DNA of 64,000 nucleotides from Flavobacteriaceae bacterium (GCA_026709415.1 JAPOSZ010000032.1:1-64000); one strand, 5' to 3'; shown: positions 1 through 9,564, counted from the first letter of the stretch. Made by a program: numbers and translations. The notes: generated by a model from the sequence alone, not told the origin.

Positions 1-402
1 TTAACCATAATGAAATCAAACGATGATGGCTTGGCTTCGAAAAGTCATTGAAAACGTAAATCAGTAGAAAATGACTCAAAATCGCTGTGAAAATGTCAAA
101 ATCAAGGAAATCCCGTATTGATAGGACTGAATTATTCGCTGATTGCGAAAAAGAGATCCCTTGAAAATTCAGATTGTTTTTAATTTCTATTATTCAAAGG
201 TTTTTAAGGAATAGTTTGATTAGTAGTCAGAATTCCCTCATCATTCAAGGCGTTTAGTAGCTAATTAGAAAACTGATCCCATAATTCAAAACATAGCCAA
301 GATGTTTAAAAATTAAATTGCATAATTTATTATATTTGTTTAATAAATTTTATAACAGATGTCAATTTTAGAGATGAGCAATTCTTCTTGAAGTAGATAA
401 AT
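1..402. other. 5' edge, no intact gene seen
   Basis: No convincing gene was seen here. Frame 1 from base 1 is open for 16 codons and could be the tail of a gene starting outside the window, but it is too short to judge. The stretch is very AT-rich just before the relaxase gene. The origin of transfer of MobV-type elements usually lies upstream of the relaxase gene, so an oriT could be here, but I could not identify a nick motif. Confidence 0.3.
331..338 (+). promoter_or_regulatory. Putative -7 element of relaxase gene
   Basis: TATATTTG matches the Bacteroidota -7 consensus TAnnTTTG and lies 64 bases before the relaxase ATG. No good -33 TTTG was found at the expected spacing, so this is a weak call. 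Confidence 0.35.
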
Positions 403-1122
403 ATGGCAGTACAATATGCAGTTTATCGAATGGCTAGTGGGAAATCACTAGGGATCGGATTAGGAAATCATATAGATAGGATCGAAGGGAAAGAATGGTC
501 TTATAGGCATGCTGATCCCAAAAGGATTCATTTAAATTGGAGTAAGAATATTGTAGAGTACACTGCACTTCCGATGCACAAAGCCATTAAAAAAAGAATC
601 CAAATGGGGCATACCATTTCTCGTAAAATCCGTTCGAATCAAGTATTATTTCATGAACATGTTTTGACTGGTAGTCCCAAAAGAATGCATGAAATATTTG
701 CAGACAAGAAATTAAGAGAGCAGTGGATTGCAACTAATTGGAATTTTATGTGTCGTGAATTTGGTAAAGAGAACATTGTTCGATTTGTGTTACATAGAGA
801 TGAAAAGACGCCACATCTTCATGTGATTAGCGTTCCGATAATAAATGGGGCCTTAAATGCTAGTCATTACATTGGTTCGAGGGACGCTCTCAAGAGATTG
901 CAAACTGAATATGCCCATTCAGTTTCTTCATTTGGATTAATTAGAGGAATTGAAGACACTGGTGCAAGAAATATTCCATTAAAAGTTTACTACAAGAAAA
1001 TGGCCCATTTAGGTATTTTACTTGATAAGTTGAATCAACGTGCTAACGATTTGGAGAAAAACATTATCAGTCAAATGAAAAAGGAATTAGGAGAAATACA
1101 TTACCAGATGAGGAATCATTGA
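403..1122 (+). CDS. MobV/Pre-type relaxase, short form
   Basis: A 239-residue protein of the MobV (Pre/Mob, Mob_Pre) relaxase family, which nicks and covalently holds DNA at the origin of transfer of mobilisable plasmids and integrative elements. The family signature HxDExxPHLH is present as HRDEKTPHLHV near residues 127-137. An N-terminal HIDR motif (residues 23-26) matches the conserved HxxR that follows the first strand. Most of the length is the catalytic domain. The usual long coiled-coil C-terminal part is almost absent (family members are commonly 300-500 residues), so it is either a short variant or trimmed. No integrase, replication protein or second mobilisation gene lies in the window, so it looks like an orphan from a decayed mobilisable element. 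Family assignment is firm; activity is unknown. Confidence 0.85.
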   Translation: MAVQYAVYRMASGKSLGIGLGNHIDRIEGKEWSYRHADPKRIHLNWSKNIVEYTALPMHKAIKKRIQMGHTISRKIRSNQVLFHEHVLTGSPKRMHEIFADKKLREQWIATNWNFMCREFGKENIVRFVLHRDEKTPHLHVISVPIINGALNASHYIGSRDALKRLQTEYAHSVSSFGLIRGIEDTGARNIPLKVYYKKMAHLGILLDKLNQRANDLEKNIISQMKKELGEIHYQMRNH

Positions 1123-1204
1123 AAATTAGTCGATAAATATAAGGAGCCAAAAACAATTGGTTCTATCACAAGTTACCTGGATAGTATAGCCGTATGAGAC
1201 CTTC

Positions 1205-1580
1205 GAATTATTTCTGCATCTGATACTAAGCTTTAAATAACTGATTTAACAACTTTAAAAAGTCATATGGTAAAATGGGCCATAAAAATTTTAGTGTCGA
1301 GATATGTTTGAATTATTCCTACATTTGTCACTAAGCTTTAAATAACTGATTTAACAACTTTAAAAAGTCATTTGGTAAATGGGCCATAAAAACTTTAGTG
1401 TCGAGATATGTTCGAATTATTCCTACATTTGATACCGAGCTTAAAAATAAAGAACAACCCAAAAAAGACAAGTGATGAGATGTGCCTTAAAATTGGTGTC
1501 AAGATGTGTTCGAATTATTCCTACATTTGATATAAGCTTTGAATAACTAATTTAACAACTCTAAAAAAACATATGCTAAA
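1205..1580. repeat. Tandem 98-105 bp direct repeats, ~3.75 copies
   Basis: Four units start with GAATTATT at 1205, 1310, 1414 and 1512. Periods are 105, 104 and 98 bp, and the last unit ends at the SusC start codon. Units 1 and 2 are nearly identical; unit 3 has a diverged middle; unit 4 keeps the start and the core. Units 1 and 2 carry the inverted repeat TTAAAT-AACTG-ATTTAA; unit 4 has a slightly changed copy. Units 2-4 contain TACATTTG, a perfect TAnnTTTG promoter element (1320, 1424, 1522). The ATG of the SusC gene corresponds to an ATG present in the core of units 1 and 2. Confidence 0.9.
1522..1529 (+). promoter_or_regulatory. Putative -7 element of PUL 1 susC
   Basis: TACATTTG fits the TAnnTTTG consensus and lies 51 bases before the SusC ATG, inside the last tandem repeat unit. 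Identical octamers occur in the two preceding units (1320-1327 and 1424-1431), so the operon may be fed by up to three promoters. No clear -33 box was found. Confidence 0.45.
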
Positions 1581-4500
1581 ATGAAAATTACCTTTAGATT
1601 GACACAATGGGATCTAGTCGTTTCGGGGCTAGAGGTACGTGGTGTCGGAAAAAAAGTTTTTTACCAACTGTGCACAATCATGATGATGATGTGGGGAACT
1701 CCTTTCTTTGCATCATCTCCTAGCACAAGAGTAATTTTGATGTCTTTAAAAGCTTCTACCCCCCCCCCCCATATTCAACAAGAGATTACAGGGGCGGTAA
1801 CCGATGCTGCTGGCATCCCTTTGCCAGGTGTTTCCATTGTCATTCAGGGAACTACTCAAGGAACTCAAACAGATTTTGATGGAAATTATAGTATTTATGC
1901 TCCACAAGGAGCCGTATTAGTGTTTTCATATATCGGTATGGTGACTCAGGAAGTCGTCATCGATGGAGACACCGTCAATGTCACCTTACAAGAAGATCAA
2001 GAAGCACTTGAAGAAGTCGTTGTGGTTAGTTTTGGCACCCAAAAAAAATCAAATGTCATTTCTTCAGTAAGTTCGATTGAACCAGAGGAGTTACTCATCC
2101 CATCAAGCAATTTAACCGCTGTTCTTTCAGGAAGGATACCTGGTCTAATTTCATACCAAAGGAGCGGAGAACCGGGTGCTGACAATGCTGAGTTTTTCAT
2201 TCGAGGAATAACTTCTTTTGGAGCTGGAGGCAACAACCCATTGATATTGATTGACGGTACTGAGTTGACCGCAGATGATCTTTCAAGAGTTCATCCAGAT
2301 GATATCGCTACGTTTTCTATTTTGAAGGATGCCTCAGCAACAGCTCTATATGGGGCTCGTGGTGCTAATGGAGTGGTATACGTGACCACCAAAGAAGGCT
2401 TTGAAGGCCCACTACGTGTTTCGGTTAGATCTGAAATATCATCATCTAGTCCAACGGATGAAGTGGAAGTTGCAGATCCTACCACATACATGGAATTGTA
2501 CAACGAAGCCATAAGAACTCGTGACCCTCTTGAGCCTGTTCCGTTTAGTCAAGAAAAAATAGATCAAACTAGATTGGGAGCAAACCCGCTACTATACCCT
2601 GCAATTGACTGGCGAGAGTCATTGTTTAAAGAGCAAGCCATCAATAATCGGATTAATGTTACCCTCAGAGGAGGAGGTGCTGTGGCTCGATATTACGTTT
2701 CTGCTGCTTTTTCTCGTGATAATGGAATTCTTGAAGTTCCTGAGGTTAGTAATTTCAATAATAATATTGATTTGAGAAAGACTCAACTAAGATCAAATAT
2801 CAATGTCAATTTAACGAAGACCACGGATTTAAAACTGGGGTTCAATACGGTATTTGATGATTATAATGGTCCTCGATTGAGTGGCTCAGAAATGTATATC
2901 CGCTCGCTCAAAACAAGCCCAGTCTTGTTTCCACCATTCTATGAACCAGATGAAGATAATCAATTTACTCGGCATATTCTGTTTGGAAATGACAGGGTTT
3001 TTGGTTCTGAAAATGTATTTTACTTCAATCCATACGCTGAATTAGTCAGTGGATATCAAGAAAGAGACGAGTCAAGAGTTTTAGCACAAGTGGAATTAAA
3101 TCAAGACCTTTCTATGTTGACAGAAGGTCTATCCGCTAAATTTATTGTCAATGCCAATAGAAACTCGTTTTACAGGATTTCTAGACGCTATTTACCATTT
3201 TGGTACCGTGCAGGGGAGAACCCACGGAGTGGAGAAACTTTTTTAGAACCATTGAACCCTGAAGATGGAAGAGAAACTTTGATTGATATACAACCTAATG
3301 ATCTGTCAACTTCTACTGAATCGAGCACCTATTTTGAAGCTCGATTGAGTTATGTCCAAAACTTTAATGAAAAGCACGACGTAACCGGTCTTTTGGTATT
3401 TACTCAAAATGAACGAGTATCGTCTCAGTTAATTGAAAATAGTGTTGAAGCTTCTTTGCCGTTTAGGAATAGAGGGGTTTCAGGACGCTTTACCTACGGA
3501 TTTAAAGAGACGTATTTTACAGAATTTAATTTTGGATTCAATGGTTCGGAGCGTTTTGCTGTTAAAGAACGTTGGGGATTTTTTCCATCGGTGGCTTTAG
3601 GGTGGATTGTTTCGAATGAATCCTTTTTGAAGGATAGCAAGGTAATTGATAACTTCAAACTTAAAGCGAGTTATGGTTCCGTTGGAAACGATCAAATTGG
3701 TAGTGAGGAAGATCGGTTTTTTTATCTCTCAAGAGTTAATGCTGTTGACAATTCAAGAGGGTTTTTAACAGGAAATGAATACGATAATTTTGTTAGTGGT
3801 GTGTCCATATCAAGATACAGTAATGATCAGATTACATGGGAAACAGGAGATAAATTGAATTTAGGAATAGAATTGGGATTGTTACGATCGATCACCTTTG
3901 AACTCGATGTCTTCTCAGAGACTCGAAAAGATATTTTAGCCACAAGAATTATTCCAGCCAATTTGGGATTAGAAACTCAAGTAAGAGCTAATATTGGAAG
4001 AGCTCGAGGTTATGGAGTCGATGGTACGATTGTTTTCCAAAAGAGTTTTTCGAGTGATTTCTTTATCGAATCTCGTAGTAATTTCACTTTTGCAAGAAGT
4101 GAAATAACGAAGGTTGAAGAGCCCGATTTTTCCAATTCACCATGGAGGTCGAGTGTTGGACAATCCATTGGACAAGAATTCGGATATGTTGCTGAACGAT
4201 TGTTTGTCGATGATGACGAAGTTTCGAATTCTCCTCAGCAATTTGGCGAATATTCGGGAGGGGATATCAAGTATAAAGACATTGATAATAATGGTATCAT
4301 TAATGATTTGGATCGAGTTCCCATTGGAAATCCGACCACACCAGAAATCAATTATGGCTTCGGGTTTTCTCTTGGCTATAAATTGTTCGACTTTTCGATA
4401 TTTTTCCAGGGTTCTGCAAACTCCACATTTTGGATTAATTCACAGCAGTCGGCTCCATTTATCGATGACCCAGATGTGCCGGGCATTTCAAGAAATCAAC

Positions 4501-4847
4501 TATTAAAAGTATGGGCTGACGATTATTGGAGTGAGCAAAACAGAAATATATATGCTCGTTGGCCTCGACTAGGAGCCGATCAGAGCTTTCTTCAAAACAA
4601 TACCCAGCGGAATACTTGGTTTATGGAAGATGGTTCTTTTATACGCTTGAAAAGTGTAGAAATCGGATTCGACTTGCCGGAAAAATTGGTGAATAAATTG
4701 GAGTTAGAAGGATTCAGAATTTATCTGAGTGGCATTAATTTACTGACATTCAGCAAATTTAAATTGTGGGATCCCGAGTTAGCTGGTAACGGTTTGGGCT
4801 ACCCTATCCAAAGGGTCGTCAACCTAGGTATTAATATAGATGTTTAA
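1581..4847 (+). CDS. SusC-like TonB-dependent outer membrane transporter (PUL 1)
   Basis: A 1088-residue SusC/RagA family transporter that imports oligosaccharides across the outer membrane with its SusD partner, powered by TonB. A hydrophobic signal segment lies at about residues 26-46, preceded by an unusually long 25-residue N-terminus. A carboxypeptidase-regulatory-like domain follows at 66-140, then the TonB-box-like EEVVVVSFG (about 144-152), the plug with the SusC signature LIDGTELTADDLSRV and LKDASATALYGARGANGV, and a beta barrel to the C-terminus. Twelve consecutive C bases (1759-1770) encode the Thr-Pro-Pro-Pro run just after the signal peptide, so gain or loss of one C would switch the protein off. 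The start codon lies in the last tandem repeat; no better start is available downstream before the signal segment. SusD follows directly. Family call is secure; the substrate is unknown. Confidence 0.93.
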   Translation: MKITFRLTQWDLVVSGLEVRGVGKKVFYQLCTIMMMMWGTPFFASSPSTRVILMSLKASTPPPHIQQEITGAVTDAAGIPLPGVSIVIQGTTQGTQTDFDGNYSIYAPQGAVLVFSYIGMVTQEVVIDGDTVNVTLQEDQEALEEVVVVSFGTQKKSNVISSVSSIEPEELLIPSSNLTAVLSGRIPGLISYQRSGEPGADNAEFFIRGITSFGAGGNNPLILIDGTELTADDLSRVHPDDIATFSILKDASATALYGARGANGVVYVTTKEGFEGPLRVSVRSEISSSSPTDEVEVADPTTYMELYNEAIRTRDPLEPVPFSQEKIDQTRLGANPLLYPAIDWRESLFKEQAINNRINVTLRGGGAVARYYVSAAFSRDNGILEVPEVSNFNNNIDLRKTQLRSNINVNLTKTTDLKLGFNTVFDDYNGPRLSGSEMYIRSLKTSPVLFPPFYEPDEDNQFTRHILFGNDRVFGSENVFYFNPYAELVSGYQERDESRVLAQVELNQDLSMLTEGLSAKFIVNANRNSFYRISRRYLPFWYRAGENPRSGETFLEPLNPEDGRETLIDIQPNDLSTSTESSTYFEARLSYVQNFNEKHDVTGLLVFTQNERVSSQLIENSVEASLPFRNRGVSGRFTYGFKETYFTEFNFGFNGSERFAVKERWGFFPSVALGWIVSNESFLKDSKVIDNFKLKASYGSVGNDQIGSEEDRFFYLSRVNAVDNSRGFLTGNEYDNFVSGVSISRYSNDQITWETGDKLNLGIELGLLRSITFELDVFSETRKDILATRIIPANLGLETQVRANIGRARGYGVDGTIVFQKSFSSDFFIESRSNFTFARSEITKVEEPDFSNSPWRSSVGQSIGQEFGYVAERLFVDDDEVSNSPQQFGEYSGGDIKYKDIDNNGIINDLDRVPIGNPTTPEINYGFGFSLGYKLFDFSIFFQGSANSTFWINSQQSAPFIDDPDVPGISRNQLLKVWADDYWSEQNRNIYARWPRLGADQSFLQNNTQRNTWFMEDGSFIRLKSVEIGFDLPEKLVNKLELEGFRIYLSGINLLTFSKFKLWDPELAGNGLGYPIQRVVNLGINIDV
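1759..1770. repeat. C12 homopolymer inside susC
   Basis: Twelve consecutive C on the plus strand, coding for part of Thr60, Pro61-63 and the first base of His64 of the SusC protein. The frame is open in this assembly. The length is in the range that is prone to slipped-strand mispairing. Confidence 0.95.
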
Positions 4848-4857
4848 TTTTTTAGCC

Positions 4858-6750
4858 ATGAAAAAAAAATATAAACTAGTGATCTTGATTGGTTTTTTCT
4901 ATCTCATTTCTTGTGAAGAATATCTCGATGTTGTTCCTGATAATGTAACCACCATCGAAGATTTATTTTACAATCGATCTTCAGCGGAGCGATATTTAGC
5001 CACATGTTATTCGTTTTTACCTGATGCCGGTTCCAGACTTTCTGATCCAGCCATTTTGTCGGGAGATGAAATTGTACAGCCGCCTGTACGCAGTAATCAG
5101 GATGGGGTGAGAATACAAAGAGGACTACAAAGTGCACAAAATCCGCTTTTTGATCGATGGAGTAGTGGATACTACGATGCCATCAGACTTTGCAATGATT
5201 TTTTAGAAAATATACAACAAGTTCGTGATATCGAAGAATTTGAACGAGAGCAATGGATTGGTGAGGTTACTTTTTTGAAAGGCTACTATCACTTTCTCCT
5301 CTTACAAATGTATGGTCCTATTGTTATTAATAGAGAAAATTTACCTGTGTCAGCTGATACAGAAGTTATTGCTCCATTTAGAGATTTGATTGATGACGCT
5401 TTTGACTACATAGTCACGCTAATGGATGAAGCCATCACCCTCCTTCCAGAAACGGTTGATCCGAGTCTATACGGTCGTGTATCTAAACCCATTGTTGCAT
5501 CGATAAAAGCCAAAATTTTGGTGACCGCAGCGAGTCCTCTTTTCAATGGAAATGCCATCTATGTCGATTTTCTAAATCACGAAGGGACTCCTTTTTTCAA
5601 TCAAAACTTTGATTCTACCAAATGGGATAAGGCAGTAGAAGCTTGTAAAGAGGCCATTGATATGAATGAGCTACTGGGGTTGAAACTATATGACACGAAC
5701 AATTATAAACCTCGTCAACCCCAAGATGAAATCACATTGCTTAAAGCCGGATTAAGAGGACGAGTTACCGATGAATGGAATAGGAATGAAGAGTTAATAT
5801 GGGGCTCGGCAGCTAATACTAGAGAGATACAGCGAGAATCCATGCCGAAATTATTTCCTCACCTCCGAAATCCTGTGCAATCGAATCGGGGCGTAACACT
5901 CCGGATTGCCGAACTATTTTACACTAAAAATGGAGTGCCAATCCAAGAAGATCGGCAATGGGGATATGATTCTAGGTATGCTTTGAGACAAGCGACCGAA
6001 GAGGATAAATTTTTTGTGCAACCTGGAGAATCGACTCCGAATTTGCATTATGATCGAGAGCCGAGGTTTTATGCGGACTTTGCTTTTGACCGAGGGACGT
6101 GGTTTGGAAATGGGAGAGAAAATACAGATGATGCTTGGTATCTCAATGGACGGTTTAATGAATATGGAAGCAGATCAGAAGCATGGGCGTTTTCACTCTC
6201 GGGAAACTTTCCAAAAAAACTGGTGAACATCAAATCAACGGTCAATACGGAAGGGACAGGTTTTAATGCCACTCGTTATCCATTTCCTATTATGCGCATG
6301 TCAGATTTATACTTATTGTACGCTGAAGCACTCAATGAATCTTTGCAATCGCCAAATGATGAGGTGTATGAATATGTTGACCGCATTCGTCAAAGAGCAG
6401 GGCTCAAAGGCGTGGTTGAAAGTTGGAATAACCACTCCGTTGATCCCGATAAACCCTCCACCAAAAGCGGTATGAGAGATATTATACGTCAAGAAAGACT
6501 GATTGAACTGGCTTTCGAAGGACATCGTTTTTGGGATTTGAGGCGTTGGTTGTTAGCTAAAGAAATGATGAATATTCCGATCAGAGGTTGGAATGTTGCC
6601 TCAGAAAGTAATGCCCCGGAAGATTATTATCAGATCAAAGTCATCGTTACGGATAGGCTATCTCGATTTGAAGAAAAAGACTATCTCTGGCCGATTCCAC
6701 TCAGTGAGATTATCAATACACCTACATTGGTTCAAAATCCAGGCTGGTAA
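4858..6750 (+). CDS. SusD/RagB family glycan-binding lipoprotein (PUL 1)
   Basis: A 630-residue SusD-like surface lipoprotein that caps the SusC barrel and binds the incoming glycan. The ATG at 4858 is chosen because it gives a canonical lipoprotein signal (MKKKYKLVILIGFFYLISC, lipobox LISC). An in-frame ATG at 4840 would overlap the end of susC and add six residues. The SusD N-terminal helical region (YLDVVPDNVTTIEDLF, the YLATCYSFL segment and GYYHFLLLQMYGPI) and the C-terminal RagB/SusD part with IRQERLIELAFEGHRFWDLRRW are both complete. The gap to susC is ten bases, so the two are one transcription unit and the products form one complex. Confidence 0.94.
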   Translation: MKKKYKLVILIGFFYLISCEEYLDVVPDNVTTIEDLFYNRSSAERYLATCYSFLPDAGSRLSDPAILSGDEIVQPPVRSNQDGVRIQRGLQSAQNPLFDRWSSGYYDAIRLCNDFLENIQQVRDIEEFEREQWIGEVTFLKGYYHFLLLQMYGPIVINRENLPVSADTEVIAPFRDLIDDAFDYIVTLMDEAITLLPETVDPSLYGRVSKPIVASIKAKILVTAASPLFNGNAIYVDFLNHEGTPFFNQNFDSTKWDKAVEACKEAIDMNELLGLKLYDTNNYKPRQPQDEITLLKAGLRGRVTDEWNRNEELIWGSAANTREIQRESMPKLFPHLRNPVQSNRGVTLRIAELFYTKNGVPIQEDRQWGYDSRYALRQATEEDKFFVQPGESTPNLHYDREPRFYADFAFDRGTWFGNGRENTDDAWYLNGRFNEYGSRSEAWAFSLSGNFPKKLVNIKSTVNTEGTGFNATRYPFPIMRMSDLYLLYAEALNESLQSPNDEVYEYVDRIRQRAGLKGVVESWNNHSVDPDKPSTKSGMRDIIRQERLIELAFEGHRFWDLRRWLLAKEMMNIPIRGWNVASESNAPEDYYQIKVIVTDRLSRFEEKDYLWPIPLSEIINTPTLVQNPGW

Positions 6751-6827
6751 TGTTCATTAAATCCATATTTAAAATGAGAAATTCATTAATACAATTAAAA
6801 TCTAAAAAGAATTCATTTTTGATAAAA

Positions 6828-8048
6828 ATGATAAATGTTAAAACCAAATATACTTATCTCTTCTCGCTCAGTATTGCCTTACTATTAGGCTGCCAAGAAG
6901 AAGAAAGAGTCATTTATAAAGCAGATGGTCAAGCCCCACCACCTATAGAAAACTTAAGATTTGTTCGAGCTAATGGCGGTTTTGATATTTCTTACGATCT
7001 TCCTCCGGGAAAAGATATCTTATATGTGGTGGCGGAGTACACGGATAATAAGGGTCAAAAAGCAGAAGTGAGAACATCTACTTTTAATAACAAAATGACC
7101 ATCAGAGGTTTTGGCGATACGGCCCCCAAAACGATTGAAGTTTTCACGGTTGATCGAGCCAATAACCGATCGATTCCCGTGGGTTTAACGGCCGAGCCAC
7201 TGAGTCCCGTGGTCGAAGAGGTGGCAAAAACCATTTCAATACAGCCAACTTGGGGCGGCGTTGCCGTCGAGTGGTTCAACGAAACAGAAGTTCCTATTGT
7301 CCTTGATATCTACGCTGAAAATGAACAAGGAGAACTAGAAATAGCAGAGGTCTTGTATAGCGAGAATCTTGAACAATCGTTCACTCTGAGAGGTCGAGAA
7401 AGTACACCACAACAATTCAAAGTGGTTGTTAGAGATCGCTATGAAAATCAGTCAGCAGAAGTCTTTCCAGTGACTTCCGACCAAACTTTAACGCCTCTTC
7501 AAGAAGATGAGTTGGATAAATCAAAGTTCGTTCAAGTTACATTGGCCAATGATGATACATGGGATGCTTGGGGATCCAGTTTTAGTAGATTGTACAACGA
7601 TAATTATAATGCTGAAGATTGGGCACATACTCAAGGCAACAAACCCAGACCCACTATTTTAACCATCGATTTAGGGGTTGAAGTCGAATTGAGCCGATTT
7701 AGAGTTTACCAAAGAGGGGGAAATTGGGGTTTCCGGCATGCTAATCCAAAAACCTACACACTCTATGGTAGTCTCGATGATAGTCTCGTGGCACCTGGAG
7801 CCGATGGTAATTTAGACGACTGGATTAAAATAAGAGATTGTGAATCCATCAAACCCTCTGGATTGCCGGTGGGAACCCTCTCCAATGAAGACAGGGATGC
7901 GATACTCAGTGGAGATGAATTTGAAATAGACGAGTTAATTCGGATTCGATATGTACGCATAGCGGTTCACACATCGTGGGGTGGTAATAATGCGACCCAC
8001 ATCATTGAACTGGATTTTTGGGGAAAAGTTTATGAATTATCAAATTAA
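6828..8048 (+). CDS. Surface glycan-binding lipoprotein, DUF4959-DUF5126-DUF5000 type
   Basis: A PUL accessory lipoprotein of about 406 residues, the functional counterpart of SusE/SusF. The start at 6828 gives a good lipoprotein signal (MINVKTKYTYLFSLSIALL, then LGC). Upstream in-frame ATGs at 6774 and at 6750 (a TAATG overlap with susD) are alternatives that would put a charged stretch before the signal. After the cysteine come a DUF4959-like fibronectin fold (PPPIENLRFV to RSIPVGLTAEP), a DUF5126-like middle domain (PTWGGVAVEWFNETEVPI) and a C-terminal DUF5000/F5-8C-like beta-sandwich (WDAWGSSFSRLYNDNY, LTIDLGVEVELSRFRVYQR). This three-domain order is typical of the third gene of many Bacteroidota PULs. 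The ligand cannot be read from the sequence. Confidence 0.85.
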   Translation: MINVKTKYTYLFSLSIALLLGCQEEERVIYKADGQAPPPIENLRFVRANGGFDISYDLPPGKDILYVVAEYTDNKGQKAEVRTSTFNNKMTIRGFGDTAPKTIEVFTVDRANNRSIPVGLTAEPLSPVVEEVAKTISIQPTWGGVAVEWFNETEVPIVLDIYAENEQGELEIAEVLYSENLEQSFTLRGRESTPQQFKVVVRDRYENQSAEVFPVTSDQTLTPLQEDELDKSKFVQVTLANDDTWDAWGSSFSRLYNDNYNAEDWAHTQGNKPRPTILTIDLGVEVELSRFRVYQRGGNWGFRHANPKTYTLYGSLDDSLVAPGADGNLDDWIKIRDCESIKPSGLPVGTLSNEDRDAILSGDEFEIDELIRIRYVRIAVHTSWGGNNATHIIELDFWGKVYELSN

Positions 8049-8049
8049 C

Positions 8050-9564
8050 ATGAGAGCAATGAATTTTCATAATATTATTTTTGTTTTCCTCATTGGTTTA
8101 TGTGCTTTATCATGTGTCAAAACCACCGACAACCACGAACGTTATTTATTAGAGGGAGAAAGGCTTTACACAACAAGACCATATGAAATCAGAAGTTTTG
8201 TTGGAAGAGATCGGGTCAAACTGATACCTTATGTTCGAAATGCCTTTTCTGTTTCTGAATTTGTGGTTGAATGGGATGATAATTCGAAAGCGTTTCCATT
8301 TCAAAAATCAAGTGAAGAAATTGATAGCATCGAACTCATCGTCGATGGATTGCAAGAGAAACTACATACATTCAATGTATACACTAGAGATGCACAAGGT
8401 AATGAATCGATTAAGGTTTTGGCTCTTGTCAGTGCTTTTGGAGAGGGTTATCGATCCAATTTAGTTCCAAGAAGAATCCAAAGCATGGTTCATGATGGAA
8501 CCAATGGAACCATCAATTGGACAAAAGCGGATGATTTTGAAAGAGGATCTCAGGTGAAATACATCAACAACGAAAACCAAGAAGTCATTGTGGATGTCGA
8601 TAAAGATTCAGACCAAGTTGTTCTTGAAAATCAAAAGCTCGATGCGAAAGTAGAATATAGATCGTATTATGTTCCGTTACCGATGAACCTGTATGGTCAA
8701 GAATCATCCATCGATAAATTTGAGTCCGATTGGGCCTCAACGGAATTACCAAAAGAAATGATTTCCATTTTAAATTCTGTGGAAATCACGCCCATTACGG
8801 AAGGCATAAATTTGAAATGGCACAATGAATCGGCTCTGAATATTCAAGTATCGATCGATTATACGTTAACCGCTAATGATGGGGCCACCACTGAGAAGAG
8901 TCAGAAATCGGCTTTTACAACAGAAATCAATGACACATTTGATCTCATAGGTTTATCTTTAGGAGAACAAGAAATAGTTGTTAAAGTTTCCAACCAATTA
9001 GGAATCGCTCTTTCCAAAAAGATGACCGTCACGCCCATACCGATTACTCTGTTAGAGTCAGATGAAATTAAAGTCGTGGCTCTTCCAACGGATGAACCGG
9101 GATCCGCTTGGGGAGGGTCTATTGAAAAACTTTTAAACAAAACGGTTGCTAATGGGGATTATTACCATACGGCCAATGGTTCTTATGAAGCCTTTCCTCA
9201 CCATTTCACTTTGGATTTAGGAGAGACTTATGATTTGTCTAAACTACGCATGCATCCAAGACAGGGTTGTTGTCAAGAAAGAAATCCAAGTCGTGTGCAA
9301 ATTTGGGGTATCAATGATATAGAGGGTGCTGAGACCACGTTGCTATCCAACGATGCGGGATGGGAAGAAGAAGCAAAAACTAAAGGGTGGTCGTTATTGG
9401 TCGATGAAGCAATTGATCCGAGCTGGAAGAGTAAAAAAACACCATATGATATATATATCCCAAAAGAGGCTGCGGATTCTAGATACATTCGATTGAGAAT
9501 CCTTTCGAATTTTGATGAAAATCCGGATACGGTATTGTCAGAAATCTATGTTTATAGGTTTTAG
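8050..9564 (+). CDS. DUF4998 surface lipoprotein with C-terminal F5/8C-like domain
   Basis: A lipoprotein of about 504 residues forming the fourth gene of PUL 1. The ATG at 8050 lies one base after the stop of the previous gene. ATGs at 8032 and 8059 are also possible; all give the signal FHNIIFVFLIGLCALSC with lipobox ALSC. The N-terminal region (EGERLYTTRPYEIRSFVGRD, then VEWDDNSKAFPF) resembles DUF4998, which normally follows the DUF4959 gene in PULs. A middle domain of the same type as in the preceding protein (KWHNESALNIQVSIDY) and a discoidin-like C-terminal sandwich (GSAWGGSIEKLLNKTV, FTLDLGETYDLSKLRMHPR) follow. A surface-exposed carbohydrate-binding role is inferred from the domains and operon context. 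Confidence 0.82.
   Translation: MRAMNFHNIIFVFLIGLCALSCVKTTDNHERYLLEGERLYTTRPYEIRSFVGRDRVKLIPYVRNAFSVSEFVVEWDDNSKAFPFQKSSEEIDSIELIVDGLQEKLHTFNVYTRDAQGNESIKVLALVSAFGEGYRSNLVPRRIQSMVHDGTNGTINWTKADDFERGSQVKYINNENQEVIVDVDKDSDQVVLENQKLDAKVEYRSYYVPLPMNLYGQESSIDKFESDWASTELPKEMISILNSVEITPITEGINLKWHNESALNIQVSIDYTLTANDGATTEKSQKSAFTTEINDTFDLIGLSLGEQEIVVKVSNQLGIALSKKMTVTPIPITLLESDEIKVVALPTDEPGSAWGGSIEKLLNKTVANGDYYHTANGSYEAFPHHFTLDLGETYDLSKLRMHPRQGCCQERNPSRVQIWGINDIEGAETTLLSNDAGWEEEAKTKGWSLLVDEAIDPSWKSKKTPYDIYIPKEAADSRYIRLRILSNFDENPDTVLSEIYVYRF

Noticed and set aside
1205-1580. Tandem repeats considered as a CRISPR array
   Set aside because: The units are about 104 bp with no alternating constant and variable segments, and no cas genes are near.
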